In this document: one piece after another, positions 18,797-27,540 of the stretch | Position numbering within the stretch: position 1 is the first letter of the stretch | Layout of the letters: the number at the start of each line of letters is the position of its first letter | Assembly (NCBI RefSeq): GCF_025370785.1 | Contig: NZ_JAMXFA010000024.1 | Coordinates: 37,236-101,235, forward strand | Reading direction: 5' to 3' | DNA length: 64,000 nucleotides | Source of the DNA: Laspinema olomoucense D3b | Lineage (GTDB): Bacteria; Cyanobacteriota; Cyanobacteriia; Cyanobacteriales; Laspinemataceae | Notes under the pieces: model-generated | Databases searched by the model: none | Told to the model about the DNA's origin: nothing | The model's input: the letters and a program-made list of their open reading frames with translations, nothing else | Made by a program: the position numbers and the translations under genes

Positions 18797-19699
18797 TTAT
18801 CCAAAGTAAACATCCGAACCTCTTGGTTTCAGGTTAGAGAGGAGGGCTTTGACTAGGGGCGATCGCTGACAATAGTGAGCCAATCCAGCAAACTTTCCCC
18901 GGGCAATCTCCGGCTTAACACAACTCAAAATTAGGGCATGGACAATTAAGCGAAACAATCGACCGATTAAAACTCGTTTTGGACTGTATTTCTCCATTGT
19001 TTTTAAATAGCTGTAGGTGCTGTGTTTGAATTTATCTTTAACCTGGGTATCTGTAATCGAAGACGGAGAATGAATCAGGCTTAATTTGGGCGTCACTCCA
19101 ATAATATGTCCTTGGGCGGCATAGCGTCGGCAAAAATCAAAATCTTCATAATAGAGAAAATAATCGGGGTCAAAGGTAGGACATTCGGAAAACTGTCCCA
19201 AATTAATTAATAAACTGCAACCCGTTACCCAGTCACAAGGGACATAATCGGCATCCGTCTTCACACTCAACAGGTTTTTTTCCAGAATCGCACCCTGACT
19301 CGGAATAAATACCCCACCGGCAAACCAGAGGGTCCCGGTGGGTTCATAAACAATTGTACCTAAAATAGACACTTCGGGATTCGCGGCAAATAAATTGGGG
19401 ACTTTTTCCCATCCTTCCGATCCCAGCAGAGTATCGGGATTGATTAACCAGACAATCCCTTGGGAGTCTTGCTGGTAAACCCAATCCAGTCCCAGATTGC
19501 ACCCCGCGCCAAATCCGACATTCTCCCCAGACTCCAAAATCACCGTAGACTCGCATTCCAACTGGTAAATTGAGCCGTCTTTGGGGGAATTATTAACAAT
19601 AATTACCTGATATTTAAGGGTATAACTGTCCTCAATGGATTGAATTAATTGCTCAATTAACTCTGTAGAATAATAATTAACGGTTACAAAATAAAGCAC
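18797..19699 (-). CDS. GT2 glycosyltransferase (rhamnosyltransferase-like)
   Basis: 300 residues from a GTG start at 19699 (MLYFVTVNYYSTELI). GT-A fold: IIVNNSPKDGS, ENVGFGAGCNLGLDW, metal site VWLINPDTLLG, VTGCSLLINLGQF and the acceptor segment YFLYYEDFDFCRRYAAQGH typical of rhamnosyltransferases such as WbbL/RfbF. A C-terminal basic helix (~235-290) may contact the membrane. Lies directly after the rfbC-rfbD-rfbA genes that make dTDP-sugars, which supports dTDP-rhamnose as donor, though a hairpin (19740-19789) separates the two units. Confidence 0.85.
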   Translation of the reverse strand: MLYFVTVNYYSTELIEQLIQSIEDSYTLKYQVIIVNNSPKDGSIYQLECESTVILESGENVGFGAGCNLGLDWVYQQDSQGIVWLINPDTLLGSEGWEKVPNLFAANPEVSILGTIVYEPTGTLWFAGGVFIPSQGAILEKNLLSVKTDADYVPCDWVTGCSLLINLGQFSECPTFDPDYFLYYEDFDFCRRYAAQGHIIGVTPKLSLIHSPSSITDTQVKDKFKHSTYSYLKTMEKYSPKRVLIGRLFRLIVHALILSCVKPEIARGKFAGLAHYCQRSPLVKALLSNLKPRGSDVYFG

Positions 19700-19739
19700 C
19701 TGAGTTGAGATTCCATCGAGTGATTGATCAATTGAACTG

Positions 19740-19789
19740 GGATGAAGGATAACCTAGCTAAATTTTGATTTATCTTTTATCCTTCATCC
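19740..19789 (-). terminator. candidate terminator of the rfb genes
   Basis: GGATGAAGGATAA (19740-19752) is the exact reverse complement of 19777-19789, giving a 13-bp stem with a 24-nt loop, 7 bp beyond the rfbA stop (19797). Confidence 0.5.
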
Positions 19790-19796
19790 GAACCGA

Positions 19797-20870
19797 TTAG
19801 GGTAATTCAATTTGAGAATCATCGCCAATCATAAAGCGGAGGGCTTTGGGTCGTCGGGGGGCGATGGTCAATTGTGCTCGTCTACCGATGACACTATCGA
19901 CCAATCGTTGATGAATGCCAATGATTTGAGCGCTATGCAAAACCACACTATGTTCTAAATCCGCTTCGATTAACTTCACATGATCGGCGATGCTGCTATA
20001 AGGACCAATGAAGCAGTTTTCCAAATAACAATTTTCGCCAATAATCACGGGGCCCCGAATTGAACTGTTAATCACTTTTGTTCCCGCCCCAATTTGGACG
20101 CGCCCGATAATGTGACTCTGGTGATCCACTTCGGCGTGATTCTGGGCTACTAATTGAGTATCCAGAATGATGCGATTCGCTTCAAGAAGGTCATCTTTTT
20201 TCCCGGTATCCAACCACCAACCCTCTAGGGTGCAGGATTCCACGGAGGTTTCCCAGTCGATGAGACGTTGAATAGCATCGGTAATTTCTAACTCTCCTCG
20301 GGTCGAGGGTTGGATATTGGCGATCGCCTCGTGAATCTGGGGAGAAAAAAAGTAAATCCCCACTAAGGCTAAATTAGACGGCGGGTCTTTAGGTTTTTCA
20401 ATTAATTCTAAAACCTTACCCTTTCCATCCACCTTTGCCACCCCAAATGCGCTGGGATTGGAGACTGGCCGCAGTAAAATTAAAGCATCCAGTTTTTCTT
20501 CTTTAAACTTATCCAAAAACGGATTCAGCGGCCTTTGGATGAGGTTATCTCCGAGATACATAATAAACGGAGTATCCTCTAAAAATGGACGAGCTATTTT
20601 TACTGCATGAGCTAAACCGGCGGGTTGTTCCTGCAAAATATAAGTAATCTTCGCACCGAAGCGATCGCCATTGCCGGTCAGAGATTTCACCTCTTCCCCG
20701 GTTTCTGGACTGATAATAATTCCGATATCCGTAATTCCGGCGGCCACAATTCCTTCAATGCCATACCAAAGAATCGGCTTATTGGCGACCGGCACTAACT
20801 GTTTAGCACCAGAATAGGTGAGAGGTCGGAGGCGGGTGCCTTTTCCACCGGACAAAATCAGTGCTTTCAT
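19797..20870 (-). CDS. rfbA: glucose-1-phosphate thymidylyltransferase, long form
   Basis: 357 residues. Activates glucose-1-phosphate with dTTP to dTDP-glucose. N-terminal nucleotidyltransferase domain: LSGGKGTRLRPLT with AKQLVPVANKPI, GDNLIQ metal site, VLELIEKPKDPPSN and GWWLDTGKKDDLLEAN. Residues ~245-357 form a left-handed beta-helix (hexapeptide) extension, as in the long RmlA/StrD-type enzymes rather than the ~290-residue short RmlA. Starts 8 bp after the rfbD stop, in the order rfbC-rfbD-rfbA. The dTDP-glucose 4,6-dehydratase (rfbB) needed to complete dTDP-rhamnose synthesis is not in the window. Confidence 0.92.
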   Translation of the reverse strand: MKALILSGGKGTRLRPLTYSGAKQLVPVANKPILWYGIEGIVAAGITDIGIIISPETGEEVKSLTGNGDRFGAKITYILQEQPAGLAHAVKIARPFLEDTPFIMYLGDNLIQRPLNPFLDKFKEEKLDALILLRPVSNPSAFGVAKVDGKGKVLELIEKPKDPPSNLALVGIYFFSPQIHEAIANIQPSTRGELEITDAIQRLIDWETSVESCTLEGWWLDTGKKDDLLEANRIILDTQLVAQNHAEVDHQSHIIGRVQIGAGTKVINSSIRGPVIIGENCYLENCFIGPYSSIADHVKLIEADLEHSVVLHSAQIIGIHQRLVDSVIGRRAQLTIAPRRPKALRFMIGDDSQIELP

Positions 20871-20878
20871 ATCAATAA

Positions 20879-21748
20879 TTAACCGCTAAAATTCCGGAGC
20901 ATTTGTCTGAGTCCCTGTCGCCAGTGGGGGGGATAAGTTCCCAAAGTTGCGGCGATTTTAGCCAGGGAGAGGACCGAATAGGCGGGACGACGGGCGGGAG
21001 TAGGATACTCTTCGGTAGAAATCGGCTTAACCCGTTGGATTTGCAAGGGAAAACCCAGGGCCTGAGCTTCTTCAAAAATGGCGATCGCAAAATCGTACCA
21101 ACTGGCAACCCCGCTATTGGTGTAATGGTAAGTCCCCGAGGGAATTGCTAACTGAATCATGGAGGCGATCGCCGCAGCTAAATCCCCAGTCCAAGTCGGA
21201 CTCCCCACTTGATCCGTTACCACCCCTAATTCCTCTCGTTGGGCACCCAAGCGCAGCATCGTCTTCACAAAATTACCGGAACCCCCGGTCCCGTACACCC
21301 AAGCGGTTCTGAGGATAATCGCATCTCCCCCCACCTGACGAATCGCTTCCTCACCGGCGAGTTTTGATGCGCCATACTGTCCTAACGGATGGGTGGTATC
21401 GGTTTCGCGATAGGGATGAGACTGAGTGCCATCAAAGACATAATCTGTGGAAACGTGAATCAACCGCGCCCCTAATTTATGACACTCATCCGCCAGGATT
21501 CCCACCCCGGTGCCATTAATAGCCATTGCCCGGTCCTGTTCACTTTCGGCTTTGTCCACTGCAGTATAGGCAGCACAATTGATGACCACTTGAGGTTTAA
21601 CCGCTGCGATGACTTGACCGATTGAGTCAGGATTGGCTAAATCCAAAGTTTGGCGATCGCACCCCGTCACCTCTCCCACCGCTTGCAGAATGGGAGACAA
21701 TTCCTGTCCCAATTGACCCGTAATCCCCGTCAATAAAATTTGGGTCAT
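20879..21748 (-). CDS. rfbD: dTDP-4-dehydrorhamnose reductase
   Basis: 289 residues from ATG 21748 (MTQILLTGITGQLGQEL); this ATG overlaps the rfbC stop as ATGA, and a frame continuing upstream to 21829 is just overlap with rfbC. Short-chain dehydrogenase of the RmlD family: NADPH motif TGITGQLG, the catalytic Tyr/Lys in YGASKLAGEEAI, STDYVFDG and RTAWVYGTGGSGNFVKTML. Reduces dTDP-4-dehydro-rhamnose to dTDP-L-rhamnose. Translationally coupled to rfbC upstream and 8 bp from rfbA downstream. Confidence 0.93.
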   Translation of the reverse strand: MTQILLTGITGQLGQELSPILQAVGEVTGCDRQTLDLANPDSIGQVIAAVKPQVVINCAAYTAVDKAESEQDRAMAINGTGVGILADECHKLGARLIHVSTDYVFDGTQSHPYRETDTTHPLGQYGASKLAGEEAIRQVGGDAIILRTAWVYGTGGSGNFVKTMLRLGAQREELGVVTDQVGSPTWTGDLAAAIASMIQLAIPSGTYHYTNSGVASWYDFAIAIFEEAQALGFPLQIQRVKPISTEEYPTPARRPAYSVLSLAKIAATLGTYPPHWRQGLRQMLRNFSG

Positions 21749-22293
21749 GCAAATACTTCCGCAACCTTCAAAGGTAGACCCGCTTGATCTTTTTCCGATA
21801 ATATCGGCGTAGCCCCATTCAAGGGCCAATCGATGCCCAACTCTGGATCATTCCACAGGATACAGCGTTCATGGTGCGGGGCGTAATATTCCGTGGTTTT
21901 GTACAGCACTTCCGCGATTTCCGAGACCACAAAAAAACCATGAGCAAATCCAGGCGGAATCCATAACTGGCGGTGGTTTTTGTCACTCAGGAGACAACCG
22001 GCCCACTGTCCGAAGGTGGGAGACTCTTTGCGAATGTCCACCGCCACATCAAACACGGCACCCACCACGACGCGGAGTAATTTTCCTTGGGGCTGTTGAA
22101 TCTGGTAATGTAGACCGCGCAGGACATTTTGGCGCGATCGCGAGTGGTTATCTTGGACAAACTCTGCGGTGATGCCGGTTTTTTCAGCAAAGGTGCGTTG
22201 ATTATAACTTTCCAAGAAAAAACCGCGATCGTCGCCGAAAACTTTCGGTTCGATAATCACGACATCAGGAATATCAGTGGGAATTATGTTCAT
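21745..22293 (-). CDS. rfbC: dTDP-4-dehydrorhamnose 3,5-epimerase
   Basis: 182 residues, full length for RmlC. Cupin fold with the catalytic His in VLRGLHYQIQQPQGKL, DVAVDIRKESPTFGQW, and PPGFAHGFFVVSEIAEVLYKTTEYY with the catalytic Tyr. First gene of a three-gene rfb run on the minus strand; its 3' end overlaps the rfbD start by 4 bp. The 338-bp region upstream, shared with the divergent hybrid kinase gene, should hold its promoter. Confidence 0.94.
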   Translation of the reverse strand: MNIIPTDIPDVVIIEPKVFGDDRGFFLESYNQRTFAEKTGITAEFVQDNHSRSRQNVLRGLHYQIQQPQGKLLRVVVGAVFDVAVDIRKESPTFGQWAGCLLSDKNHRQLWIPPGFAHGFFVVSEIAEVLYKTTEYYAPHHERCILWNDPELGIDWPLNGATPILSEKDQAGLPLKVAEVFA

Positions 22294-22631
22294 TAAAAAT
22301 TGTCAGGGATAGCAACCGGGAGTTTTCGGGTTTAAACTCAGCTCGCTCATCAATTTATCAGAATTGCTCACCTTTAAACCGAGAGGTTTAAAAATTAGGA
22401 CTCATTTTCCCGTCCGTTACACTCAAGGTTACAGTGGCTTAAAAGACCAATCCAGGGACGGTGGCAACCCGAGCCTTTTCAAAGACCCAGAGGGGCCTGG
22501 ATAGAGGGCGCTATCCAATTTAAGGTTCAGGGTAGCCAGTGGCATTCTTGATCCCAAGGAACCAAGAATCAAGATCGTGTACTTTCTATGTAGCGCGGTA
22601 GTTTCCCTAAACGCCTTTGCGTTTATCCTCT
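22294..22631. other. divergent promoter region, rfbC / hybrid kinase-cyclase
   Basis: 338 bp with no ORF. Weak pairing is visible (for example TCTTGAT/ATCAAGA around 22546-22572). No regulator site could be named. Confidence 0.5.
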
Positions 22632-25600
22632 ATGGTAATGCAATTGTTTCATAAATATTTCGCAACCAGCTTTTCAAGCAGACCTGTAAATTGGGCGCTG
22701 AAAGCTCGTCTGCTCCCCTATATCGCAGCATCAGTCACGGTGGCATTGCTGTTAGCTGGAGTAGCAATCCTCAACTATTCTGAACAACAGCGCTGGAAAC
22801 AGCAGCATCGCGCCAATGTCTTGAATAAAGTCAGCGCCATCCGGGCCCGATTAGAACAAGGATTAAACCAGCGGTTGTTTCTGGAACGGGGTTTAGTCGC
22901 TTATATTAGCGCCCTCAATTCCGACATTGACCCCAAGCAGTTTGATAACCTAGCTCGGGTGATTGTCGCCAACCAAGCGGGAATTCGCAGTATTGCCCTT
23001 TATAAAAACACCATTGTTAGCCATATGTATCCCCTAGCGGGGAATGAGGCGGCGATCGGGTTTGATCCGATGACGATTCCCGCTGAACGGGAAGCAATTC
23101 TGCGGGCCATTAATACCCGCAGCACAGTCTTGGCTGGACCTCTGGACCTGTTTCCTCAAGGACTGGCTTTTATTAGTCGCACCCCGATATTTTTGACCCC
23201 TCCCGGTGCAGAACCCGGAAGCGGGTCCTACTGGGGGATGGTGGGGATTATTATCGATCGCGATATCTTGTTTACCGAGGCCGGATTGTTCGATGCTGAT
23301 TCCCGACTAAAATATGCCATCCGGGGGAACGATGGATTGGGGGCTGCCGGAGGGGTATTTTTCGGGGACCCCCAAATTTTTAGGCAAAGTCCGGTGTTGT
23401 TATCCGTGATTCTGCCCAATGGATCTTGGCAGTTAGCGGCAATCCCGGCTGAAGGATGGCCTGCGATCGCCCCCTTTTCCCGATGGTTATGGGCAGGAGG
23501 CTCCGTCTTAGCGCTATTAGCTGGGGGTTTGGTGTTTATTCTAGTCAGTACACCAGCAAGACTCCAGGGTGCCGTCAATCGTGCCACCACTGCCCTCAGA
23601 AATAGTGAAGATGCCCTCAAACAGGCCAATTTGGAATTAAAACACCTCGATCGCCTCAAAGATGAGTTTTTAGCCAATACCTCTCACGAATTACGAACGC
23701 CCCTCAATGGCATTATTGGTCTAGCTGAGTCGCTAATTGATGGGGCCGCAGGCGCCGTGACCTCCCTCCAACAGAAAAATTTAGGGATGATTGTCTACTG
23801 TGGATATCGCCTGGTCCATCTAGTTAATGACCTGCTTGATTTTTCCAAGTTAAAACATAAAACCATTGAACTGCAACTCAAGCCGATTGGCATGAGAGAA
23901 ATTGCAGAAATTACCCTCTCTATCTGTCAGCCTTTAATTGGGTCCAAGGATTTAAAATTAATCAATGAGATTCCGGCGGAGATTCCGTTAGTTTTAGCCG
24001 ATGAGAATCGGGTCCAGCAAATTTTACAAAATTTAGTTGCCAATGGGATTAAATTTACCTCCATCGGTGTCATTGAAGTGTCGGCGCAGTTGTGCAAATC
24101 TGTCGCGGATACTCCAGATCATCCTGACTATTTAGCGATTACGGTTTCTGATACGGGAATTGGGATTGCCTCGGACAAGTTAGAGCGAATTTTTGAGTCT
24201 TTTGAACAAGCGGACGGTTCTACGGCACGGGAATATGGTGGCACGGGATTGGGGTTATCTATTACTAAGCAGCTTGTGGAGTTGCATGGGGGAGAAATAA
24301 CGGTAAAATCCACGGTGGGAGTAGGGTCTCGATTTACCTTTACTTTACCGATCGCACCCGTTGAGGTATCCAATGGGGAACGGTTGACTTACCCATCGGT
24401 GACGACGCAAATTATCAAGGAACAGCGTGAGTCAGTCGCCTTTGATTCCTCCGGTAAAGCACCCATATCCCCCGAGGAGTCAGTCGCTACTTTAACCTTT
24501 TTAAAAGCCGAGGAAAATTCGGAACAATTTAAGATTTTAATTGTGGATGATGAGCCGATTAATTTGCAAGTATTGGTGAATCATCTTTCCCTACAAAATT
24601 ATGCGATTACTCAAGCCTCTAATGGGATGGAAGCCTTAGATGTGATTCAGCGCGGGTTTAAGCCGGATTTGATATTACTAGATGTCATGATGCCCCAAAT
24701 GACTGGGTTAGAAGTCTGTCAGAAATTGCGGGATGTGTTTCCAGCGACGGAAGTCCCGATTTTAATGTTAACGGCCAAAACTCAAATTGATGTCCTCGTG
24801 GAAGGTTTTGGTTCTGGGGCGAATGATTATTTGACCAAACCCATTTCCAAGAATGAATTATTGGCGCGGATTAAAACACATTTAAGACTTTCACATATTA
24901 ACCTAGCTTACAGTCGCTTTGTTCCCCGTGAATTTTTACAAATGCTGAATAAGGAGAGCATTATTGATGTTAAATTGAGCGATAGTGTGAATCAGTCAAT
25001 GTCAATCTTATTTTCAGATATTCGGGATTTTACAAGTTTAAGTGAACGGATGACGCCGGAAGAGACATTTAAGTTTATTAATGCTTATTTGTCGCGAATG
25101 GAACCGGCGATCGCAGCCAATAAGGGGTTTATTGATAAATATATTGGCGATGCGATTATGGCCTTATTTAATGGGGAAGCCGATGATGCCGTGCAAGCGG
25201 GAATAGAGATGTTACGAAGTCTCAGGGAATATAATCGCGATCGCCTCGCCACGGGAGAACAGCCGATTAAAATTGGCATTGGCATCAATACCGGGGATTT
25301 AATGTTAGGAACCGTAGGGGGAAAAACTCGCATGGATGGAACAGCGATCGGAGATGCCGTCAACTTAGCCTCCCGAATTGAAGGACTCACCAAACAATAT
25401 GAGGTTTCCTTGTTAATTTCTGATCGCACCTTTTCCCAGTTAAAAAATCCCGCTCAGTATGGAATTCGCCAAATCGACACGGTTAAAGTCAAAGGTAAAT
25501 CAGAATTAGTCACCGTTTATGAAGTTTTTGATGCCGATCCACCGGATTTGAAAGTTTCCAAGCTAGAGACAAAACAGGACTTTGAAACCGCCTTGTTTTA

Positions 25601-25718
25601 CTATAACCAGAACTCACCGGAGGAAGCTCAGGAACTGTTTGAACGGTGTTTGTGCAAAAATCCAGATGATAAAGTCGCCCAAATTTATCGCGATCGCACC
25701 CAAGAAAAGTTATCCTAA
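22632..25718 (+). CDS. CHASE-histidine kinase-receiver-class IIIb adenylate cyclase fusion
   Basis: 1028 residues from ATG 22632 (MVMQLFHKY; an upstream TTG at 22617 is weaker). One transmembrane helix (~25-45), an extracytoplasmic CHASE-like sensor (~50-285), a second helix (~290-315, LWAGGSVLALLAGGLVFIL), then HisKA with His352 (SHELRTPLNG), HATPase (N box, DTGIGI, GGTGLGLSI), a receiver with Asp684 (LLLDVMMPQMTG) and a cyclase domain (~785-970) with metal Asp796 (FSDIRDFT) and Asp840 (IGDAIM). Thr904 (GTAIGDAVN) replaces the substrate Asp, the class IIIb hallmark shared with bicarbonate-responsive CyaC-type enzymes. Likely an internal phosphorelay that switches cAMP synthesis on. A short TPR-like tail ends the protein. 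Confidence 0.92.
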   Translation: MVMQLFHKYFATSFSSRPVNWALKARLLPYIAASVTVALLLAGVAILNYSEQQRWKQQHRANVLNKVSAIRARLEQGLNQRLFLERGLVAYISALNSDIDPKQFDNLARVIVANQAGIRSIALYKNTIVSHMYPLAGNEAAIGFDPMTIPAEREAILRAINTRSTVLAGPLDLFPQGLAFISRTPIFLTPPGAEPGSGSYWGMVGIIIDRDILFTEAGLFDADSRLKYAIRGNDGLGAAGGVFFGDPQIFRQSPVLLSVILPNGSWQLAAIPAEGWPAIAPFSRWLWAGGSVLALLAGGLVFILVSTPARLQGAVNRATTALRNSEDALKQANLELKHLDRLKDEFLANTSHELRTPLNGIIGLAESLIDGAAGAVTSLQQKNLGMIVYCGYRLVHLVNDLLDFSKLKHKTIELQLKPIGMREIAEITLSICQPLIGSKDLKLINEIPAEIPLVLADENRVQQILQNLVANGIKFTSIGVIEVSAQLCKSVADTPDHPDYLAITVSDTGIGIASDKLERIFESFEQADGSTAREYGGTGLGLSITKQLVELHGGEITVKSTVGVGSRFTFTLPIAPVEVSNGERLTYPSVTTQIIKEQRESVAFDSSGKAPISPEESVATLTFLKAEENSEQFKILIVDDEPINLQVLVNHLSLQNYAITQASNGMEALDVIQRGFKPDLILLDVMMPQMTGLEVCQKLRDVFPATEVPILMLTAKTQIDVLVEGFGSGANDYLTKPISKNELLARIKTHLRLSHINLAYSRFVPREFLQMLNKESIIDVKLSDSVNQSMSILFSDIRDFTSLSERMTPEETFKFINAYLSRMEPAIAANKGFIDKYIGDAIMALFNGEADDAVQAGIEMLRSLREYNRDRLATGEQPIKIGIGINTGDLMLGTVGGKTRMDGTAIGDAVNLASRIEGLTKQYEVSLLISDRTFSQLKNPAQYGIRQIDTVKVKGKSELVTVYEVFDADPPDLKVSKLETKQDFETALFYYNQNSPEEAQELFERCLCKNPDDKVAQIYRDRTQEKLS

Positions 25719-26160
25719 CCGAACCGACAACATAACTGTCGTACATTCCGCCGGTTGAATCCAGTAATAAAAAATCCGGTTGTTAGAAGTAGATTTTTTA
25801 TGTTAGCCTGCCTTCGCAGGCTTTGTTTGTGTAGACCCACCAAGCATGGGTGCAGTTTTTTATAGACTTTTGAAAACCGGATTCCGTATAAGTAAATAAT
25901 ATTTCTACCAGGAGTCTCATAAAAACTGAACTATCCACCGGCGTTCATCAGTTAAATAGGTTATTCGCTTAACTCCTTTCACAATAAGTAAATGGATTGA
26001 TTGACAACATTGAAAAACCCATCGACCGGCTCCATGTGGCCTATAATGTTATAGTCTATTTTATAATTCCTTGCGGTTGTTCAAGATATAGTAGTATCAG
26101 TCCTGGCATGGCTGGGGGGTGGTGTTCATTACCTCACCGAAATTTGTACGGTCCAGTTAT
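25719..26160. other. spacer with a palindromic repeat element and hairpins
   Basis: 442 bp without a gene, between convergent genes. AATCCGGTT (25773-25781) and AACCGGATT (25875-25883) bound a ~111-bp unit with two internal hairpins (listed separately). The rest (25884-26160) is A/T-rich with nothing recognised. Confidence 0.6.
25805..25866 (+). terminator. twin hairpins downstream of the hybrid kinase-cyclase
   Basis: AGCCTGC-CTTC-GCAGGCT (25805-25822) is followed by TTTGTTTGTG; then ACCCA...TGGGT (from 25835) is followed by GCAGTTTTTT. Either could terminate the plus-strand gene that stops at 25718. The first hairpin is of a type repeated in cyanobacterial spacers. Confidence 0.5.
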
Positions 26161-26859
26161 TTAAATAATTTGACGATAAGTAGCCAAAGGTAGTTGTGTT
26201 CGTCGTTTGACATCAATAACGGATTTGTATTCCCCACGCTTTCGCTCATTCACTATTTTTTGAGCGACTTCTTTTTGAAGGCCAACGGTCATTAATTCCT
26301 CTAAAGAGTAACTGTTGAGACGCCGCCAAGAGAAATCTGATTCTTGTTTATAGTCATACCCAAAAACAATAAAATTGGCAATTCGTTGAACTGTTGTTTC
26401 AGGAATTCCTACCATATCTGACAATTCTTCTGGATCTGTAAAAATATATCCTTCATTTCGTAGTGCCTCAATATCATTAGCATAAACAATAGGTAAGTTC
26501 AATTCCTGAACTAAATCATTTTTTGAACACTTATTTATATCTATTTTTACCTTTTTTTTAGAGATAGATGTACTTCCATTAAAATTGGCCTGCACCGTTA
26601 ATTCGGGGGAAGACATTTTATCTAAAAACCCTTTTTTGAAATACCAAGCTAGACCAATTTGAGCTACCCAAATCGGGAACATTAAGCTAGTCTCAGCTAG
26701 GAATAAGGTAAATCCGGTCATTCCCAGTCCTATGACAATCCAAGATGTAGTATTGGTTTTTTTTCCGGCATAGGCGATCGCTAATCCTCCCAATCCGGGA
26801 ATCATCGAATACCATACCCAATTAGGGGTTCTCTCTAACGACAACGGATCTTTAGACAT
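26161..26859 (-). CDS. membrane protein with ComEA-like helix-hairpin-helix repeats
   Basis: 232 residues from ATG 26859 (MSKDPLSLERTP); GGAAA lies ~8 nt upstream, whereas 26871 is a TTG. Residues ~12-80 hold two or three hydrophobic segments; the C-terminal half has two degenerate helix-hairpin-helix units: KIDINKCSKNDLVQELNLP...FTDPEELSDMVGIPETTV and LNSYSLEELMTVGLQKEVAQKIVNERKRGEYKSVIDV, like ComEA-type domains. In ComEA these bind DNA during uptake; here they may instead mediate protein contacts. Shares an operon with the TM2-SHOCT gene upstream (22-bp gap). The role is unknown. Confidence 0.65.
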   Translation of the reverse strand: MSKDPLSLERTPNWVWYSMIPGLGGLAIAYAGKKTNTTSWIVIGLGMTGFTLFLAETSLMFPIWVAQIGLAWYFKKGFLDKMSSPELTVQANFNGSTSISKKKVKIDINKCSKNDLVQELNLPIVYANDIEALRNEGYIFTDPEELSDMVGIPETTVQRIANFIVFGYDYKQESDFSWRRLNSYSLEELMTVGLQKEVAQKIVNERKRGEYKSVIDVKRRTQLPLATYRQII

Positions 26860-26881
26860 GATGGTTTCCAACAGATGAATG

Positions 26882-27235
26882 TTACAAATCTTTTAAGAGT
26901 TTCTTGCGCTTTTCTTCATATTCTTCTGGGGTAATAGCTCCCATATCATAGAGATTTTTTAATTCACTCAGAGCGCCAGTCGTGTCTCGGGCAGAGCGCC
27001 CGTTCCCAGATAAGCTCCCTCCACCCATTGGGATGCCATTGAATTTAGCATCAAACTGTTGATCGGACATCAAGAGCAATCCAATAAACTCAAAAAATGC
27101 AATTAAAGCGGGGATAAAAGTCCAGCTAAATAGTAGATACAATACCCCTCCTAGATTTTGTCCTAGATAAAATTTGTGTACTCCAATTCCTCCTAGAAAA
27201 AAGGTTAATAAAATGGCAACACTTTTACTTTTCAT
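26882..27235 (-). CDS. TM2-domain membrane protein with C-terminal SHOCT motif
   Basis: 117 residues. Residues ~5-55 form a TM2 domain: two helices with the hallmark GGIGVHKFYLGQNLGGVLYLL. A Gly/Ser linker follows (~70-85), then a SHOCT motif LSELKNLYDMGAITPEEYEEKRKKLL at the C-terminus, usually an oligomerisation element. Membrane protein with the tail in the cytoplasm (inference). A second TM2 gene lies ~300 bp upstream on the same strand and the HhH protein just downstream. No biochemical function is established for the family. Confidence 0.85.
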   Translation of the reverse strand: MKSKSVAILLTFFLGGIGVHKFYLGQNLGGVLYLLFSWTFIPALIAFFEFIGLLLMSDQQFDAKFNGIPMGGGSLSGNGRSARDTTGALSELKNLYDMGAITPEEYEEKRKKLLKDL

Positions 27236-27321
27236 GATTTTTCCCCGATTATTCTAGTGAAGTGATCACCCTTAAAAGGCGTCAATTGATAGCATTATTA
27301 TACCCACATGAGTGGATACAA

Positions 27322-27537
27322 TTAAGGTTTTGCAGCATAAATCTTAGAGAGCTTATGCATCAAAAAATAGAGGATTACTAGACCCGCTTGAGTCTCTAAT
27401 AAGACAACATAACCCCTCCAAAAGTAACTTAAATTTAAGCTTGAAGTTCCAGTAAAGGCCAGTATTCCTAAGATAACAAAAGGCACTAAGCTCATTTTCT
27501 TGATGTTAGCTTTACCATGTTTTAGGGGTAATTGCAT
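27322..27537 (-). CDS. small membrane protein of unknown function
   Basis: 71 residues with two hydrophobic segments (SLVPFVILGILAFTG and GYVVLLETQAGLVILYFLM) and a basic N-terminus (KHGKANIKK). Not recognised as a family. Its start lies 3 nt after the stop of the TM2 gene at 27541-27819, so the two are probably translationally coupled, which is the main evidence that it is real. Probably works with the neighbouring TM2 proteins. Confidence 0.55.
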   Translation of the reverse strand: MQLPLKHGKANIKKMSLVPFVILGILAFTGTSSLNLSYFWRGYVVLLETQAGLVILYFLMHKLSKIYAAKP

Positions 27538-27540
27538 AGA

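Noticed and set aside
22440..22631. Possible riboswitch leader before the hybrid kinase (AGGGACGGTGGCAACCCGAG)
   Set aside because: No match to a riboswitch class I know, and no conserved stem could be drawn with confidence.
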